Positions 34,740 through 48,300 are shown, counted from the stretch's first letter. The stretch: DNA of 64,000 nucleotides from Sodiomyces alkalinus F11 (GCF_003711515.1 NW_021167080.1:717200-781199), one strand, 5' to 3'. Notes: a model not told the origin generated them from the letters alone. Numbers and translations are program-made.

Positions 34740-37700
34740 AGAATATAAGGGGATAACGGGATAGAGTATAATAGGCGCTGCATAACCGTAGCGGGTACGA
34801 TATAATAGCGGTAATGAAGCCCGGGTTAGATAAAAGGAAGAACCCGATTTACTTAAGGGGATATAATTATAGGATAGTATAGGAGAGTAGGCGCGCCCTG
34901 CTCTATATATATAAGCGGTATAAGACCGCTACGTTTATATAGCGGACGGGTAAGGATTAGGCCTAGGCTATAATTAGAGTTAGGATATAATAGTAGGAGA
35001 CGAATATAGTAGTAGTATACTTACTATACTATAAGGGAGGATAGTAAGAGACCCTGATATATAAACTCACAGCGGAACTAGAGCGGTAGCGCACTATTCT
35101 AATAGGAGACTTTAACCTAAAGAATCTCCTCTAGGACGGGTATAATAGATATAAAAGATAATCGGAAGACCTTATTTCGCTCGCGCACCGATAATAACTC
35201 GACCTTATAACCCTAAAAGGATATATTACTAGGACCTTAGCTAATACTAATCGATAGTATAGTATACTAGACCTTACCTAGGTCTTAGCGGACCTTATAT
35301 ACGTATACTAGGGGGATAATCTAGACTTAATAGGCTTAGACTATATAGCCTAGGTAATTAATAGTAACACAGGATAACCGCGCTAGCGTATTATTAGTAA
35401 AGGATAGAGGTAGAGGAAATTAGACTAAGAAGCGGCCTAAAAAAAGGCCTAAAGGCTAGATTATAAAGAAATACCCCTTACCCCGGAAGTAATCGATTAG
35501 GTAGTAAACCAGATATTATAGGACCTGACTAGTATCGCGGACGCTATAGCGCCGCGCCGCGAGCTAGCCGCCTTCCGCGATAGGCCGTTATAGTGGACGT
35601 AGGAGATAGTAAAGGCGAATAAGGAGGTAATAAGGCTAACGCGGCGTTATTACGGGCGGAGGTCGCGCGGTAGGTAGAATAAACTTAAGGAGGCAGAAAA
35701 ATATCGCGATATTCTAGTTAGAATAGAGAAGCGGAAGAGCTAGCGCGGCGCCATTAATACGATAAGAGTAGACTAGAAAAGCCTTTAGGCACTATAACGC
35801 TAGGCCCGGACGGCAAGCTATTTACCCCTAAACCTCCTATCTATCCCTCCCCTACAGCGTAACGCGGGCGGACCAGTCACGATAATATATAATAGGTAAG
35901 CGATAATCCATATAGAGAAGTTTTTCCCCTTATTATACCCTATAGAAAGCGGGCGTATCGGCGGCGCGCCGAGGATAGCGGTAATACTACTCACGTAAAA
36001 GGTTATAGAAAAGGAGGTTTAGTAGGCTATATAATAAATAGTAAAATAGAAAGTACCCAGGGAGGACGGCCTACCGAACGGATTCCTACTCGCCTATAGC
36101 TAACTACTCTATAGGCGACTAGTATAACTCTTCTCCGTAAGTCTTAAGGCCCTATATTTCCTGTAATAATACCGTACCGTAGAAGTAGTAATACTTAAGA
36201 AACTAAGTAAACTAAAGGAAGCTTACACGATAGGCTTAGGGTAATAACCGATATTACTCCTTAGCGTAACGGGGAAGGTCCTTAAAAAGATAATAGTAGG
36301 GAGAATTATAACCGTAGCGGAGGAGTACTAACTCCTCCCCGCCGGATAAATAGGTAATCGTAGACACCGCGATATAATAGTAGCGGTTAGGGCTATTATA
36401 AAGGGAGTATACGCTATATAGGAGTACGGTAAGGCTATAGCGTAATTAAAGCTTCATATCCAGGGCGCCTTTAATATAGTACTATACTAAAAACTCCTTA
36501 AAGTCCTCGCCTAGTACGGCTTCCCGGACTAGGTCACGAAATAGACCTAGTTATACCTCGTAGCGCGTATAGCGCGCCTACGCTTTAATAGCGATACGGC
36601 GTACTAGGTAGAAATCTAGGCGGGAGTCCCCTAAGGATCCCCCCTCTCCCCGATCCTCTTTATACTATTTATTAGGACGTTTTACTAGAAATTAATCCGG
36701 ATACCGCGGGTTATAGTAGTCGGCTTTACCGATAACACGAATATTATAGCCTTTAGACGTAATAAGGCCGTATTACGGGCGTACCTTAAACGGGTATAAT
36801 AAGTCTACTAAAGCTAATTATAGAGGAGCGGATTATAACTTAAGCTATAGAAGTATAAGCTCCTCTACTTTACGAGAAAATAAGAACCATTACCGCTCCT
36901 ACTACGCCTTAAGGGCGTACCGGCGCTATAAGTTAGAGAAATAAAGGTCTTAGGGGTTATCCTCGACTAGAAGCTTATATTCCGTCCCTATATCAGGAAA
37001 CTTAAAGCTAAACTCTTTGCCCAGAAATACGCCCTTACGCGCCTTATAGCGTTAGTGTAGGGCTACCGTGTCGGGGACGCGCGTAAACTATACTAAATAA
37101 TGGTCCGGAGCGTTATACTATATATAGCCCTGCCCTTTTACACGATAATAAGAAAAGGGGAGAAGCCGAGCGGAGTGCTTAAAGGATTAGCTAGTAAGTA
37201 GGTATAATACCTATATATCGTTACTAGCGCGTATCGGGCTACCGCTATAAAGGTAGTTAAGATAGAGGCGGCCCCCCCCCCCTTAACTTGTACTATAACG
37301 CCTTAACCGTATAAGCGGTACTACGTGTAAAGGATACCTAAATGGAGTAAGCGATACTTTTGGTATAATAAGTAGCCGAAATAGCTATATAACGTAGAAA
37401 ACACGGGGGAGGGGTTAGGCCCTAAGGTCCTAAGGGGTATAAAAGTAAAAGGTTAAGTCCTGGCTCCTTAGGAGGGAATTAGCCTAGCGCCTTTAAGAGG
37501 AATAGGCGTACCGGTGGAAGCGTACCTTACCACGCTAATATAGTAGCGTGGCTATAGCGTGGATACCTTAATTCGACTACACGGCGTTTTGGAAGTATAA
37601 AGGCCTTATAAAACTATAGAGTTTTATCCTTATATAGATTTAAACGGAAAAAATAGGCCTTTACTATTTCCTCTTTATAAAAGCCGTGCCGGAAGTAGTA

Positions 37701-37870
37701 ACGCCGCGCTATTAGTACGCCGATAGAGGGCCGGAGATAGCGGAATATATCGCGTTATAGTACTAAGATATATTAGGGGAGATATAAGAGCGCCTCGCGG
37801 CCGATACGGGCGCGCGCCTACTAATAAAATAGGATTAGCTCATCGCTCCGGAGTAAGGAAACCGCGGGGA
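34740..37870 (+). pseudogene. LINE E ORF2 (endonuclease and reverse transcriptase)
   Basis: An exo-endo-phosphatase-type endonuclease is indicated by GDFNLKNLL at 35105 onward. The reverse transcriptase follows: LLLSVTGKVLKKI near 36255, IQGAFNIVLY near 36460, GVP-stop-GSPLSPILFILF near 36625, and VVGFTDNTN with FTDN at 36725-36736, where active enzymes have FADD. Loss of the second Asp removes activity even apart from the stops. A C-terminal part, perhaps RNase H, reaches about 37860. Confidence 0.8.
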
Positions 37871-39928
37871 AGGTCGTGAAATTGTTCCTATAAACCGGGC
37901 GCCTCCTAGACTTCCGACTAGCACGATAACTAAACGCGGAGGCGTAGTAAAGCCCCTATAACGCTAGAACCTTAGGTATAGATATAGGGAGGCGAAGACG
38001 ACTATAAAGGGAGGTAAAGACGACTACGAAGGGAATAAGTAAAAGGAGAGTAAGATATTTATTAATAACCGTTATACGACTATGTTACGGGCGCGCTATA
38101 TTTACTCCTTATCTATATACTTATTAGACTTATTATCGTTATCGTCGGAGCTAATTACTCTACTATCTACTAGGATAACCTTATCCTTACCTTTACCTCT
38201 ATCCTCGGTGGCTAAGATCGTAGGATCCCCCGATAAAGGGATAGGGATACCCTACGATACGCGTTAGTAGCGGGGTTAGCGCGGGGTTAGCGCGGGGTAA
38301 CTTATAAGGTAGGCGAGGATAAGCTCTAATATCTTACCGTTACGAGCGTAGCTACTACTATAGCTTTACGGGGGCGCGGCGGCGGGGGCGGTAACTATAC
38401 TAATACTATTAGCCCGGCGGAGGGCAGCGTAGTACGCCCGAAAAGCGCGAGTCTAGCGGGTAGCCGCCTACTAATACTTCCGGATATTCTATGATAGGAT
38501 TAGTAATAAGGATATAGCGTACATGGTATAACGGAGAAAGTGAAAAAACCTATAAAGGGAGTTAGGGCGGCGCGGGCGGCGGCGGCGGCGGCGATAAGGG
38601 CGGTAGTGGCGTTATTATAGAGGGGGGGGACCTAATAGGAGGATTAAAGGAGTAAAGGCGTAGCGGGGATAAACTAGGGCGTAGTGGCTACTACTACGAT
38701 TACTATTAATATATTTAACGTAATAGGCGCCGGCTCTTAAGTCGGGTTAGTAAATACGGTATAGAGCGGGGGCGCTATAGCGGCGTAACGGGAATATAAC
38801 GGGACTATATACTAAAAGGGTTCTAATAGGGTACGGCCTAGTAGTCTTATACTAGGGATACGACGTATAAGGTATAGGGCGATAAGTAGACGGTAGGGGT
38901 AGCGGCGGACTATACCGGGTTAGAATATAAAGCGGGGGCGTAAAGCGGGCGCGACGATAATAGAGCGGGGAACTTATAGTGGAAGGCTAGGGGGTAGCCG
39001 GCCCTTTACCCTTATAGGCATTAGTACCGGCTCCCCCTTTAGTGATAGAGGTCTTATTACTAGGTATCTAGAGGGGTAGGAGAGTTAGACTAAGGCGGGC
39101 GCTACGGGAGCGGAGCGGGGGCGGCGCGAGGACGGCGCGACCCGGAACCCTATTAGATCCCTTACTATATAGCCGAATAGCACCGGGGATCCCGTACGGG
39201 AATTCTAGGGCTATACCTATATCGTACCGACCACGTAAAACTTACCTTAAGAACGATAGCTTAAAGGAGGAAAAGAGGAAAGGAGGAAAAGAGAGGAAGA
39301 GAGGGAGGGTTCTAAGAAAAGGGAGCGGTAGATTAGCCCTATAAGTCACCACGCCTTCTAAGGAACGGTAGCCACGCCCGGCCTATACTATAACGCCTAC
39401 CCCGGAGAGCCTACGCAGCGCGAGTAAAGGAGGTATATAACTAAATACGGGCCACTATAAATAGTAGGTATATAAAGGAGGTTTTAGAATAAATAATAAA
39501 TAAAGGAAGGAGTAAGGGGGGGGGTAGGCGTGCCCCCCCCCCCTATAAAAGGGAGGGAGGGTATAAAAGGTACCGCGGCGAGGGAAGAATAACCTTACCG
39601 GATCCGGAATAATGGAAAGGATAGCGGCGAGGGACCGTGGCGATAGCGCACCGAGGGCGCGTATAACCGACACGGTACCTACTAAACTAACTAGCCGACC
39701 CCCGTTAGCCACTAGCCTAGAGGTAAGATCCGGTTTTCGAATAGCGATGAAAACGGGGCCGCGGAGCGATACCGTAGCGGCCACGTACGATAGAACTACC
39801 TATATACTAAAAGCGTAGGAGTTTTTATCTATTAACGGTTTCCCCTTAAGAATTAGAGAAGGACTATTACCCAGGTGGCTAGCCTAGCTTAGCTAAGCGA
39901 GAATAGCGTAATAAATAATAATAATATT
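37871..39928 (+). repeat. 3' region of LINE E, copy 2 of the 2.06-kb direct repeat
   Basis: Counterpart of 1-2087 at about 90 percent identity by eye, most changes being transitions. Overlapping open frames at 39455-39784 (-) and 39612-39818 (+) sit in a GC-rich part and look incidental. The shared tail marks the LINE 3' end. Confidence 0.75.
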
Positions 39929-40470
39929 ATAATTAATAACGACCCCTTTAGGGAGTTCTCCGAGGGAGAGGGAGGTAAGTTTATTTTAGGTAACGACCGG
40001 GAGGAAGAGGAGGATAAGGAGGAGGAGGATAATACTAACCTGGATACGGTTAATAACGTCGATAAGGATAAGGATATAGTTAACGTCTATAGATCTAAAA
40101 AGAAGCCGCTAGAAGATACCGTGTACACGGTTAAAGAGGATATAAAGGGTACTTACCTCCGCGTTCCGTATAACCGTTATACGTGGTATTTTCTCCGGTT
40201 TAAGCTAGACAGTAGCCGCGACTATATTATCTTTAGCGCTTATAGGGAGGCGTATACTATTAATTCGTATAAATACGAGTATTATTAAGGTAATACCTCT
40301 TATAGGTATTTAAAGGTAAGTAACTATAATCCCTTCCCTATAATCTACTCCGTGGATTACTTATAGAATTCTAGATAACTCTCGAGGCAGAGTTACTAGG
40401 TAAGCCTGTATAACGTCGCCTAATTAAGGCTAATACACACGGCTACTATACCGACGCGTAGCTTATAAGT
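39929..40470 (+). pseudogene. Probable continuation of reading frame J after LINE E
   Basis: From 39930 the plus strand reads a long stop-free stretch: FREFSEGEGGKFILGNDREE, a Glu/Asp run, then KEDIKGTYLRVPYNRYTWYF and LRFKLDSSRDYIIFSAYREA, reaching a TAA near 40286. After that the frame is broken. Its acidic, Asn-containing style resembles 32734-33110, and LINE E separates the two, so they may be one gene split by the LINE. No domain is recognised. It has fewer stops than nearby relics over about 110 codons. Confidence 0.45.
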
Positions 40471-40790
40471 AGATTATACCACCTAAAAGAGTATATCTTA
40501 CTAACTTCTATACTATACTAAAGCTGGCCCACTTTATTGTTCGACACTTCTTGGCAGCCTGGCGTTTCGTACTAGTACTACCGCCCGGGCCCGCTTTTCG
40601 GGATTTTACAGTTTTTTTCGTGTGACTTCACCACATAGTATATACCTGTACGACCTGTAAATAGAGTCTACTTTCGTAATGTATGGCGTTTACTGCTAAT
40701 AGCGCGGTAGGTTATTATAGAATCTGAGTGCGAATCGCCAGTTTATTTGACTTTAGACTGTGCTGCTATGTACTATATCCCCTGAGAGGA
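40471..40790. other. Low-RIP non-coding segment
   Basis: Rich in TpG/CpA (for example TTGGCAGCCTGGCG, GTGTGACTTCACCACATAG), unlike both flanks. It may be the 3' untranslated part of the element carrying J or a short later insertion. No inverted ends or duplication found. Confidence 0.35.
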
Positions 40791-41525
40791 TAAAAATAGG
40801 ATCAAAATAGGATCATAAATAGGATATATTTAGATAGTAAAATAGAATAAGAATAGGGTAAAATAGAATATAAAATATAATAAGAAATATAATAAAAAGT
40901 TAGATAGGAAATAAGAATAAAAATTAGATCATAAATAGTATAGAAAATAGTCTACAAAGTGGATAAGAAATAGGATAAAAAGAGGATATAAAATATAATA
41001 AGATAGAATAAAAATAGAATAATAAATAGACTAAAACAGAATATACATAGAATAAAATATATAATAAAATAAAGACTATAATATAAGTAGAATTCAGTCC
41101 AGAGTACTAATAGAAACTATAAAAACTATAGAAATATAATTAAGATAAGATAAATAGATAGTATATGATATATTAAAGTAAGAGGTAACGGATAATATAA
41201 AGATAAATTAATACGTATAAGTAAAGATAAAAGATATAAGATAATAAATGAAATTAAAACTGATATTACAAGTTATATTATATATACATAAATAGAAGAT
41301 AATAGATAAGATAAGATATATTAAATAAATTTAAATTATAACGAATAATATAAAATACATTTAGTGCTATAAAATAACCAGAATGTAGTATATAGTACTA
41401 TAAAGAATATTTTTAGATACAATCTAATTTTGATAAATAACAACCTTAATAAAAAATAGTATACTATATAAAGAAAAAAGTAAAAGATAGATAATAGAAT
41501 AATATATAAATATAAGGAATATAAA
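40791..41525. repeat. AT-rich, purine-biased low-complexity stretch
   Basis: About 735 bp made largely of A, T and G with very few C on the plus strand, and many variants of AAAATAGGAT, ATAGAATAAAA and ATAATAAGA. It looks like a degenerate short-unit repeat with strong strand asymmetry. It ends abruptly at the GC-rich 5' end of LINE H. Confidence 0.6.
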
Positions 41526-41534
41526 TAATTAGCC

Positions 41535-42597
41535 CCGCCTTCCCCCCTTTAGGGGGGGGGCGAGCTTAGCGGCGTTGCCCGTAGGGCAACCTGCTAAGCT
41601 CGTAGTAACAGACCGAACTAATATCCCTCTTATAACTCACATAGGGGGACCTACGTTTCACGCGCAAACGCCCTAAACCACTTAAAACCTATATTAATCG
41701 ATAGCTCTTTTAAGTTCTATACGCCTATTTATAGCCCTGTATCGCGTAGGCACTAGTTTAGGCGTAGTATAAGTGCGAAAATGCCTGGAAACAAGCCTGC
41801 TCCCTCGCGTACGGGGGAAAAATCTAACATAGCCCGTGCGCCCACGCTGATAAAGCAGCAGGCCTAGCGGTGCAGAGCTGCACCCCTAACCTCCACCCAA
41901 CCACAACGCTATAAACAGTAACCCACCAGCTATAACGCTAGCCATAATAACGCCCCCAACGTTCCGAACAGTCCTAACGCCCCTAAGGCCCCTATAAGTA
42001 TAAAGGGCTTAGGGGAGGTTAATATAGGTAATACCTCTAATATAGAGGATTTAACCCTCGCTACGCCCCTGAATTCGAAAAGGCACCTTAGCCCCTCTAC
42101 GCCTACCCCTAGACGCTGTTCTAGGACCCGAATCGAATCCCCTCGGACTCGGAAGCCGAAGGCGCTTTCGAAACGCCCTATAGGGCCCCCCCTGCCTTTA
42201 AGGGCCCCCCTGTTATAAAACCGAGCCTTTTAGACTCTAAATAGGCTAAAAGGGCCCCTGGAATAGCTAGAGCCCCTGGAGAAACCTCGGCCGAGCCCTA
42301 GAAGTAAACTAGTTCGGCTAGTAATGCATCAGCTAAGGAACTACTCTAATAGGCCTTTTAGCTGCTTTAATAGGCCTATATCCTTAACCCTGCCCCCTAG
42401 ATTAAAGGCCTATCCATAGGGCTTAAATCTACTATTAATAGAACCCCGAGCCCCTAGCCTTCTATACTCGAATAGAAGGTCGACGAACTAGCTTAGGCAG
42501 TTCGTAGGCTTGTAGAATAGCAGCCTAAACCCCTTTATAGCGAGGCTTTAAAGGGAAAAAAAGGCCTTACCTAGGCCCCTATTTTAGGGGCTTTAGG
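41535..42597 (+). mobile_element. LINE H, 5' part (5' untranslated region and start of ORF1)
   Basis: Starts in a GC-rich zone with two stem-loops. ORF1 begins at ATG 41781 with MPGNKPAPSRTGEKSNIA, ending in TAG after KQQA. RIP is milder here. The sequence breaks at 42597, where element D inserts, and continues at 52571. The break is confirmed by fragment G (30360-31317), which reads through. Confidence 0.75.
41561..41602. other. Long stem-loop at the 5' end of LINE H
   Basis: CGAGCTTAGC (41561-41570) pairs with GCTAAGCTCG (41593-41602), and GTTGCCC (41574-41580) with GGGCAAC (41584-41590), leaving a GTA loop and a small internal bulge. Just upstream a C-run and G-run (41531-41560) could form a second hairpin. 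In a LINE 5' region such structures may act in transcription or translation; that is inference. Confidence 0.7.
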
Positions 42598-42934
42598 TGA
42601 TACGCCGGAATAGCGCAGGACTATACGCACGGATAGTCCTCGCGCGCTAGGCACTATACGCACGTATAGTGCCCACCGGCCAGAACCTAAACGTACGTTT
42701 AGGGCCCGGGCCGGGTTCCCTAAATATACATATAGCCCCGAAGACAGTCGTATAGAGAAATAGATAGTCCGGGGCTCGCTAAGGATATATTCCCGGTAAG
42801 CCCGCCTTTGGATTAGTAGAGGATATCTTTATTATACCCTATTTTCTATACCTAAAGGTCGCTATTCCGAATCCTAGAAGCCCTAGGTCCGATAGTACTA
42901 GCTAGCTAGAGATATACCTGGATAGGGTATATTA
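42598..42934 (+). repeat. Left (5') LTR of element D
   Basis: 337 bp, partner of 52234-52570. It contains several short palindromes such as GCACTATACG...CGTATAGTGC and CTAAACGTACGTTTAG. Its last ~110 bp match the C LTR in reverse orientation. Confidence 0.9.
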
Positions 42935-43059
42935 AATAATAGTAATTAAGCTTTTAAGCGAGGTTTATATACCGCCGCTTAATATAAGCTATATGTCCTA
43001 TAACTATATAGATACGTAGTATACCGATGAAACTATACGACTATTAGTACACTAAGCGA

Positions 43060-45320
43060 AAACGCCTCTCCTTTACTAGAACTAGGCGTGGAGTATATAA
43101 GAACTATAGCCTACTATTTATACGTAGGTTCGGCGATTATACTAACTCTACTAAAAACAAAATCCGCCGTAGAACCCTAAGCTCCGCTATTATAACTAAC
43201 GCAAACCTCCTTAATAATTATCCTTATCCGCGAAGCGCTAAAAGCGCGAAAAATCTTATTAAGTTCTTAGATAATTTCATAGACCCTATCGCTAATCTCC
43301 TTACGCCCGAAGATATAGCTTTACTTAATATAGCTAGGAGGGCCGTATACGCCCTAAGGATAGCCGGCGCGAGCGGCCTAACCTTAAGAGGAAGAATCTC
43401 GTGATTAGAGTCCGTGTCCGATATATCCTACCTAAAGAAATAGATCCGAAAACCGGATAACTTTATAGACGCCTTCGAAAAATAGCTTAATAGAGAACCT
43501 ACTTATAGGGAGATCCTAGCGGGTATAGGAGAACCCCGCGATATTAAGGGGAAATAACCTATACGACCATTTACTATTAGTCCTACTCCTTATACGGGCG
43601 AGCTAGATTCTAAGGCTAACCTAATCGACTAGATCGGAGAGAGCCTCGCTAATACTAGCCTTACTAATACTAGTCTTATTAGTGCTAGCTCTATTAGTAT
43701 TAGCTCTACTCTGCCTAGCTCCGCCTAGCTTATTATAATAGGGTTTAGGATATAAGAGCTAGCTAGTCGGTATCGCCTTAAGATTACGGAAGAGCTAGGG
43801 GAACCGTTATTTACTATAATAAAGCCTGCCTCGCTCCTTATCCGTCATACTATAAAGGCTATGGATAAAAAGCCTGTAATTAAGGAGGAGGAACTAATAT
43901 ACTCCTTAAATAAATCCTCTTTATACTAATCGCCCGCGTCCTATATATCTCCTACTAAGTCTATTATTCGCTATTCGAACCCTATAGAACACTAAATATC
44001 TAATACTCTTAACCGGGTCTTTTTAGCCGATTACCCGGTTAACTCTAAGAGTATAGTGTTTAGCGCCCCCGGGCCTAGCCGCTAGAATATCTGCTAAAGC
44101 ACCGGTCTACCGGATAAAATACCTCCTCCTCCTCCTCCTCTAGCGCCTATTTAGCTACCCTTTATAGACGGAGACTAAAGGTATATACGCTAGTCGGACT
44201 TATTAGCTATTATCGGCGAACTCTAACGCGGATTATAGTTATAATAACCCTAAGTCCGCCTTAAGGCGGATAACCTCGGATACTTTAACTTACCGGAATA
44301 CTTTACCGCTACCTAGGATATCCGCCTAGAAAGCATTAAGCTAGTCTTTCTTAATGTATTCCGCTTTACGGACGCTATAAAGTAGTAGGCCGGGATAAGC
44401 CCCGGGTATAGCGAAGCCCTTACCCGCGGTATCCCCTACTACCTATTAGGTAAAGCCTCTAAATAGCTAATAACTATAGATCCTAGACTCCGCGAATAGT
44501 ATAATAAGAATATTACCCTAAAGAACTAGAAGGATAGTTTAGAGAGCCGATTCTAGCTCCTGCGCGAAGAAACTAAGTACCGATTACGCCGGGAAAAGTA
44601 TACCCTAAAAGACGTTATAAACCGCCGTGATATCCGCGTATTCGTTAACGGTATCGCCTAACTTGCGAAGGCAGCCGATAAACCCTAAGGAAAGCTCTTA
44701 TCTATTATTTAGGATAAGCTTAACGTTAACCTGGCCGTGACCGTGGTCCGATTAGGACCCGAGGCGAAGTTAGCCGATTTCTTAAATTCCTTAGTAAACC
44801 TAATACTAGGATAATACCGGAACTATACCTAAGGAGTTTAGAAGCACTATATTAGCCGATATAGCCTTCCTAAACCGGACCGCGGAATATATAGCGCTCC
44901 GCCCCTTATTATAGTGGTTTAGTAACCCGCGCCACGGTATTACGATAAACGCTTAATGTCTAAGCGCCGCTAAACGCCGTAGCCTAACCGCCGTTCCCTT
45001 AGTCCTAATTAGCTCCGCCGCTAAAATAAGAATCGCGCGCTTCCTACGCCGAACACTAACCGTTATACTAACGATAAGGGCTAACGACTCCTAACTAATG
45101 ACGCTAATAAATAATCTAATCGTCGATATAAAGACTATCGCTATAACCGCTCCCGAGACTAAGTTAACGCCTCCGCCGAAAAAGCCGCCGCTAAGCCCGT
45201 GTCTAAAGATAAAGCTAACGTGGAACCTAAGTACTATTATACTAATAGTAACTCCGAGGGTTTTATAGACTCCGAGGACGATAATAGCGCGGGTAGTAAA
45301 TAAAGTGACTAACTATATTA
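43060..45320 (+). pseudogene. Element D leader and gag
   Basis: Coding character starts near 43150. A Ser/Pro-rich stretch with several CCTCCT repeats is near 44120, followed by a gag-like core (about 44200-44700) and a basic, Asp/Asn-rich region (about 44930-45300) where a nucleocapsid would lie. Stops are TAA/TAG. No intact zinc knuckle could be placed, so the call rests mainly on position and composition. Confidence 0.6.
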
Positions 45321-45399
45321 GGTTACTAACGGACCCGGATTTATATCTAAGTACGCCGATCTTTATTAGGTATATCGGGAGTATAGTAAATACTACTAA

Positions 45400-48300
45400 C
45401 CTATAAGATTAAATATAGAGACTATCCGATATAAGAAGACCTGCTTCTAGCTATACCGATTAAAGGAGTAGAGCAGATAGGACTCGCCGCTAATTAATAG
45501 TGTTATCTAGGAAGTTAAGGATCCCTTTAATAGTCCTTATAGGTATACGTACGCCCGGATCTAAGCCTATAGCTCCCTTATAAGCGTACTATTCGATATT
45601 TACGTCGACTTAGGAGCCTCCCGCTATATAGTAAGTTAGTAGCTCCTTAGTCGATTTCCCGATCAGTATATCGATTCAACTAAGCGCACTATATTATAAG
45701 GTATAGGATTAATAAAGACCCTAGGATAGGCTACCTTTACCGTATTAGTTCGAGGTATAATAGGTAACGAAAAGAAGATTAGCCGCCTACACGTTAGGGC
45801 CTAGATCGTCCCTAAGCTTAACGCCGGTCTTCTCTTAGGATAGGAGTTTAACTATCCTAATAGCCTAGATATCCCTAACACGTAGGAAGCTATTCGTATT
45901 AGCGCCTGCTAAGACCTAATAATCCTTATAAGGGTATTCGCTAAATATTCCTTAATCTAGCGGAAACTTAAGGCTGCTAAACGCTTAATTATTCCGCCAC
46001 GAGTATATAGGTTTATACCGATTAAAAAACCCGATATTAGCCTTAACTCCCTAGAGTTTTTCCCGGATATAAAAAGCTCCCCGAACTATATCCTTAACGA
46101 CTAAGCTATAATGCCTATATTTAACGCCGATAACCGACTATTAGTCGTCGTATAAGGTACTAAGCTAGGCTATATAGAGCTATTCTACGTGGATAGCTAT
46201 TAGTATACCGACCGCGATAACGCGCGAAATATCCTACTTAAGCGTATAGAGGAAAAACCGCCTAATAAGGCCGAAGGGGATATCTTCTATAGGTATATTA
46301 CTCCTAAAGGTAAGCTAGGTATCGCTAAAAGCCTAAACGCCCTTATGGAGATTATTAAAGAGGGGGTAATAATCTACCGCTATAATAACCGGTTTATACG
46401 CTAGTTTAGTAAGATCGTCGAGAAGTATCTAAAGGTTTAGACCGACTAAGGCGTTATCGATATACCTCCTAAGGAGTATATAAAGGTCCTTTTAGTCGAC
46501 GGATAGTATAATTAGAAGATTAGCTAGAAGCTATATCCTCTTAGCCGTAACGACTAGCGATTGTTAGATAAGACCCTTAATAAACTCTATAAGTAAGGAC
46601 GAATAGAATAGCTAACTTAGCCTACGCTATTCGGGGCCTTAGAATTTATTATATAGCGAGCCGTGAATAGGAAGCGTAAGGGCCGAATAGTAGTTAATCT
46701 ATATACCCTAAATAAGGTTACTATTCCCGATACGTACCCGATACCGTTATAGGATAAGGTAATCCGGCGCCTCCGGGGAAAAAAGTTTATCTCCGTTATC
46801 GACGATTAAGCCTTCTTCTACTAGTTCCCGGTATATAAGCCGTACCGTGAAAGGTTTATTATCATCTTATACCGAGGATAAGAGCGTTCGAAGGTCGCGC
46901 TTATAGTCTTCCGTAATTCGCTAGCTTACGTCTAGCGCTATATAGATAAGCTACTCTAACCGTATAAGAAGTTCGCCGCCGCCTTTATTAACGATATCGT
47001 CGTGGCCTTAAACACTAAGGAGGAATACGCTTAGCACCTAAAGACCGTATTATCGCTATTTAGCCGGAAGCGGATCTTTATCTCCCCGGGTAAATCCTTT
47101 ATCGGCTACCTATCGGTATAGCTCTTAGAATTTAAGGTTAATACCTTAGGCCTCTCTAATACGAAAGAATATACCGATACTCTATAAAGGATCCGTCCGC
47201 TAATATCGCTTTAATCGCTTATATAATAGATTAGTATAACCGGATAGCTACGGTACTTTATCCTAAGGTTTACCTACCGAATAGCCTCTCTTTAACGATA
47301 GAAGATTACCCTACTCGCGGAGGCTTATTAGCTTAGAAAGGACTAGGGCTAAGCGCGTAAGGCCTATACTAAATAAACGGTATTTAAGCTTACGGCCGAA
47401 GAGATAGCGTTATTTAAGGACATTATAGATATACTTACCTCCGATATCTGCCTTTTCTACCATAACCTAGGGAAGATTCTCTTTATCTAGTTAAACGCCT
47501 CTAAGGAGCACGGGTTCTCCGCTATACTATTCTAGCTCGTCGATAAGACTAAATAGCTCGCTAAAGGCACTATTAGTAAAACCCTTATTCGTCTAGTACT
47601 CTATATTAGTAAAGGTCTTAACACGGCTAAGTAGAAGTACTAACCGACCGAACTAAAGGTCGCCTACCTAGTATAGGCCGTTTATAAGACCCGAACTATT
47701 ATCTAGTCCGCCCGTTATAATCCGACCGTTATTCTTACGGACTATACCGCTATAATCGGTATTATAAAGTCCACCACGCTATCTAGTATAGATAAGACTA
47801 GGTTAAATATAAAGCTTATCCTCTCCTCGGAGTTCCTTAGTTAGTTTTAGTTAGATTATTAGTATATCCCCGGGAAAATAAATATTATAGCTAATACCCT
47901 ATCACGGCTACCTATAATAAACCCTCCGGAAGCGGAAGACGATAAGGAATTAAAACGGATTTAGCGCGATTAGGCTATTTATTACTTCTCCGAGCTTAAA
48001 ATAAACGCCGATCTACGATAAAGAATTAGCGATAGTTATACTAATAATACTAAATAAGGACCTATCCTTACCTAGCTATAAGACTATAATTCGCCGGTTA
48101 AGATTCCTTTTAAGTTAGAAAATAGTCTCCTTTACTATCTAGAATAGAGCGGGAAGTATCGGTTTTATATCCCGTTCTCCCTATATTAGGAGTTTATTTA
48201 GGCCGATTACGATAAGCGCCACCACTTCGGCGTTAAAAGAACCTAGTATAAGCTAATTAGCCGATTCGCTATTCCTAAACTCCGTAAGGAGATTAAGACC

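Larger units (their letters stand above)
33111..39928 (+). mobile_element. Tad-like LINE (element E), RIP-mutated
   Basis: A non-LTR element with ORF1 (zinc knuckle), ORF2 (endonuclease, reverse transcriptase) and a 2-kb 3' region ending in an AAT-rich tail (39909-39925). The 3' region is repeated at 1-2087, so at least two copies of this family are present. Two-ORF structure, an AP-type endonuclease and ascomycete context fit the Tad1/I group. The 5' end is only approximate (33111-33180). No clear target duplication was found. Confidence 0.8.

Noticed and set aside
39455..39818. Overlapping open frames on both strands (109 and 68 codons)
   Set aside because: They lie in a GC-rich part of a LINE 3' region, overlap each other antisense, and the same region in copy 1 (1-2087) does not keep both frames.
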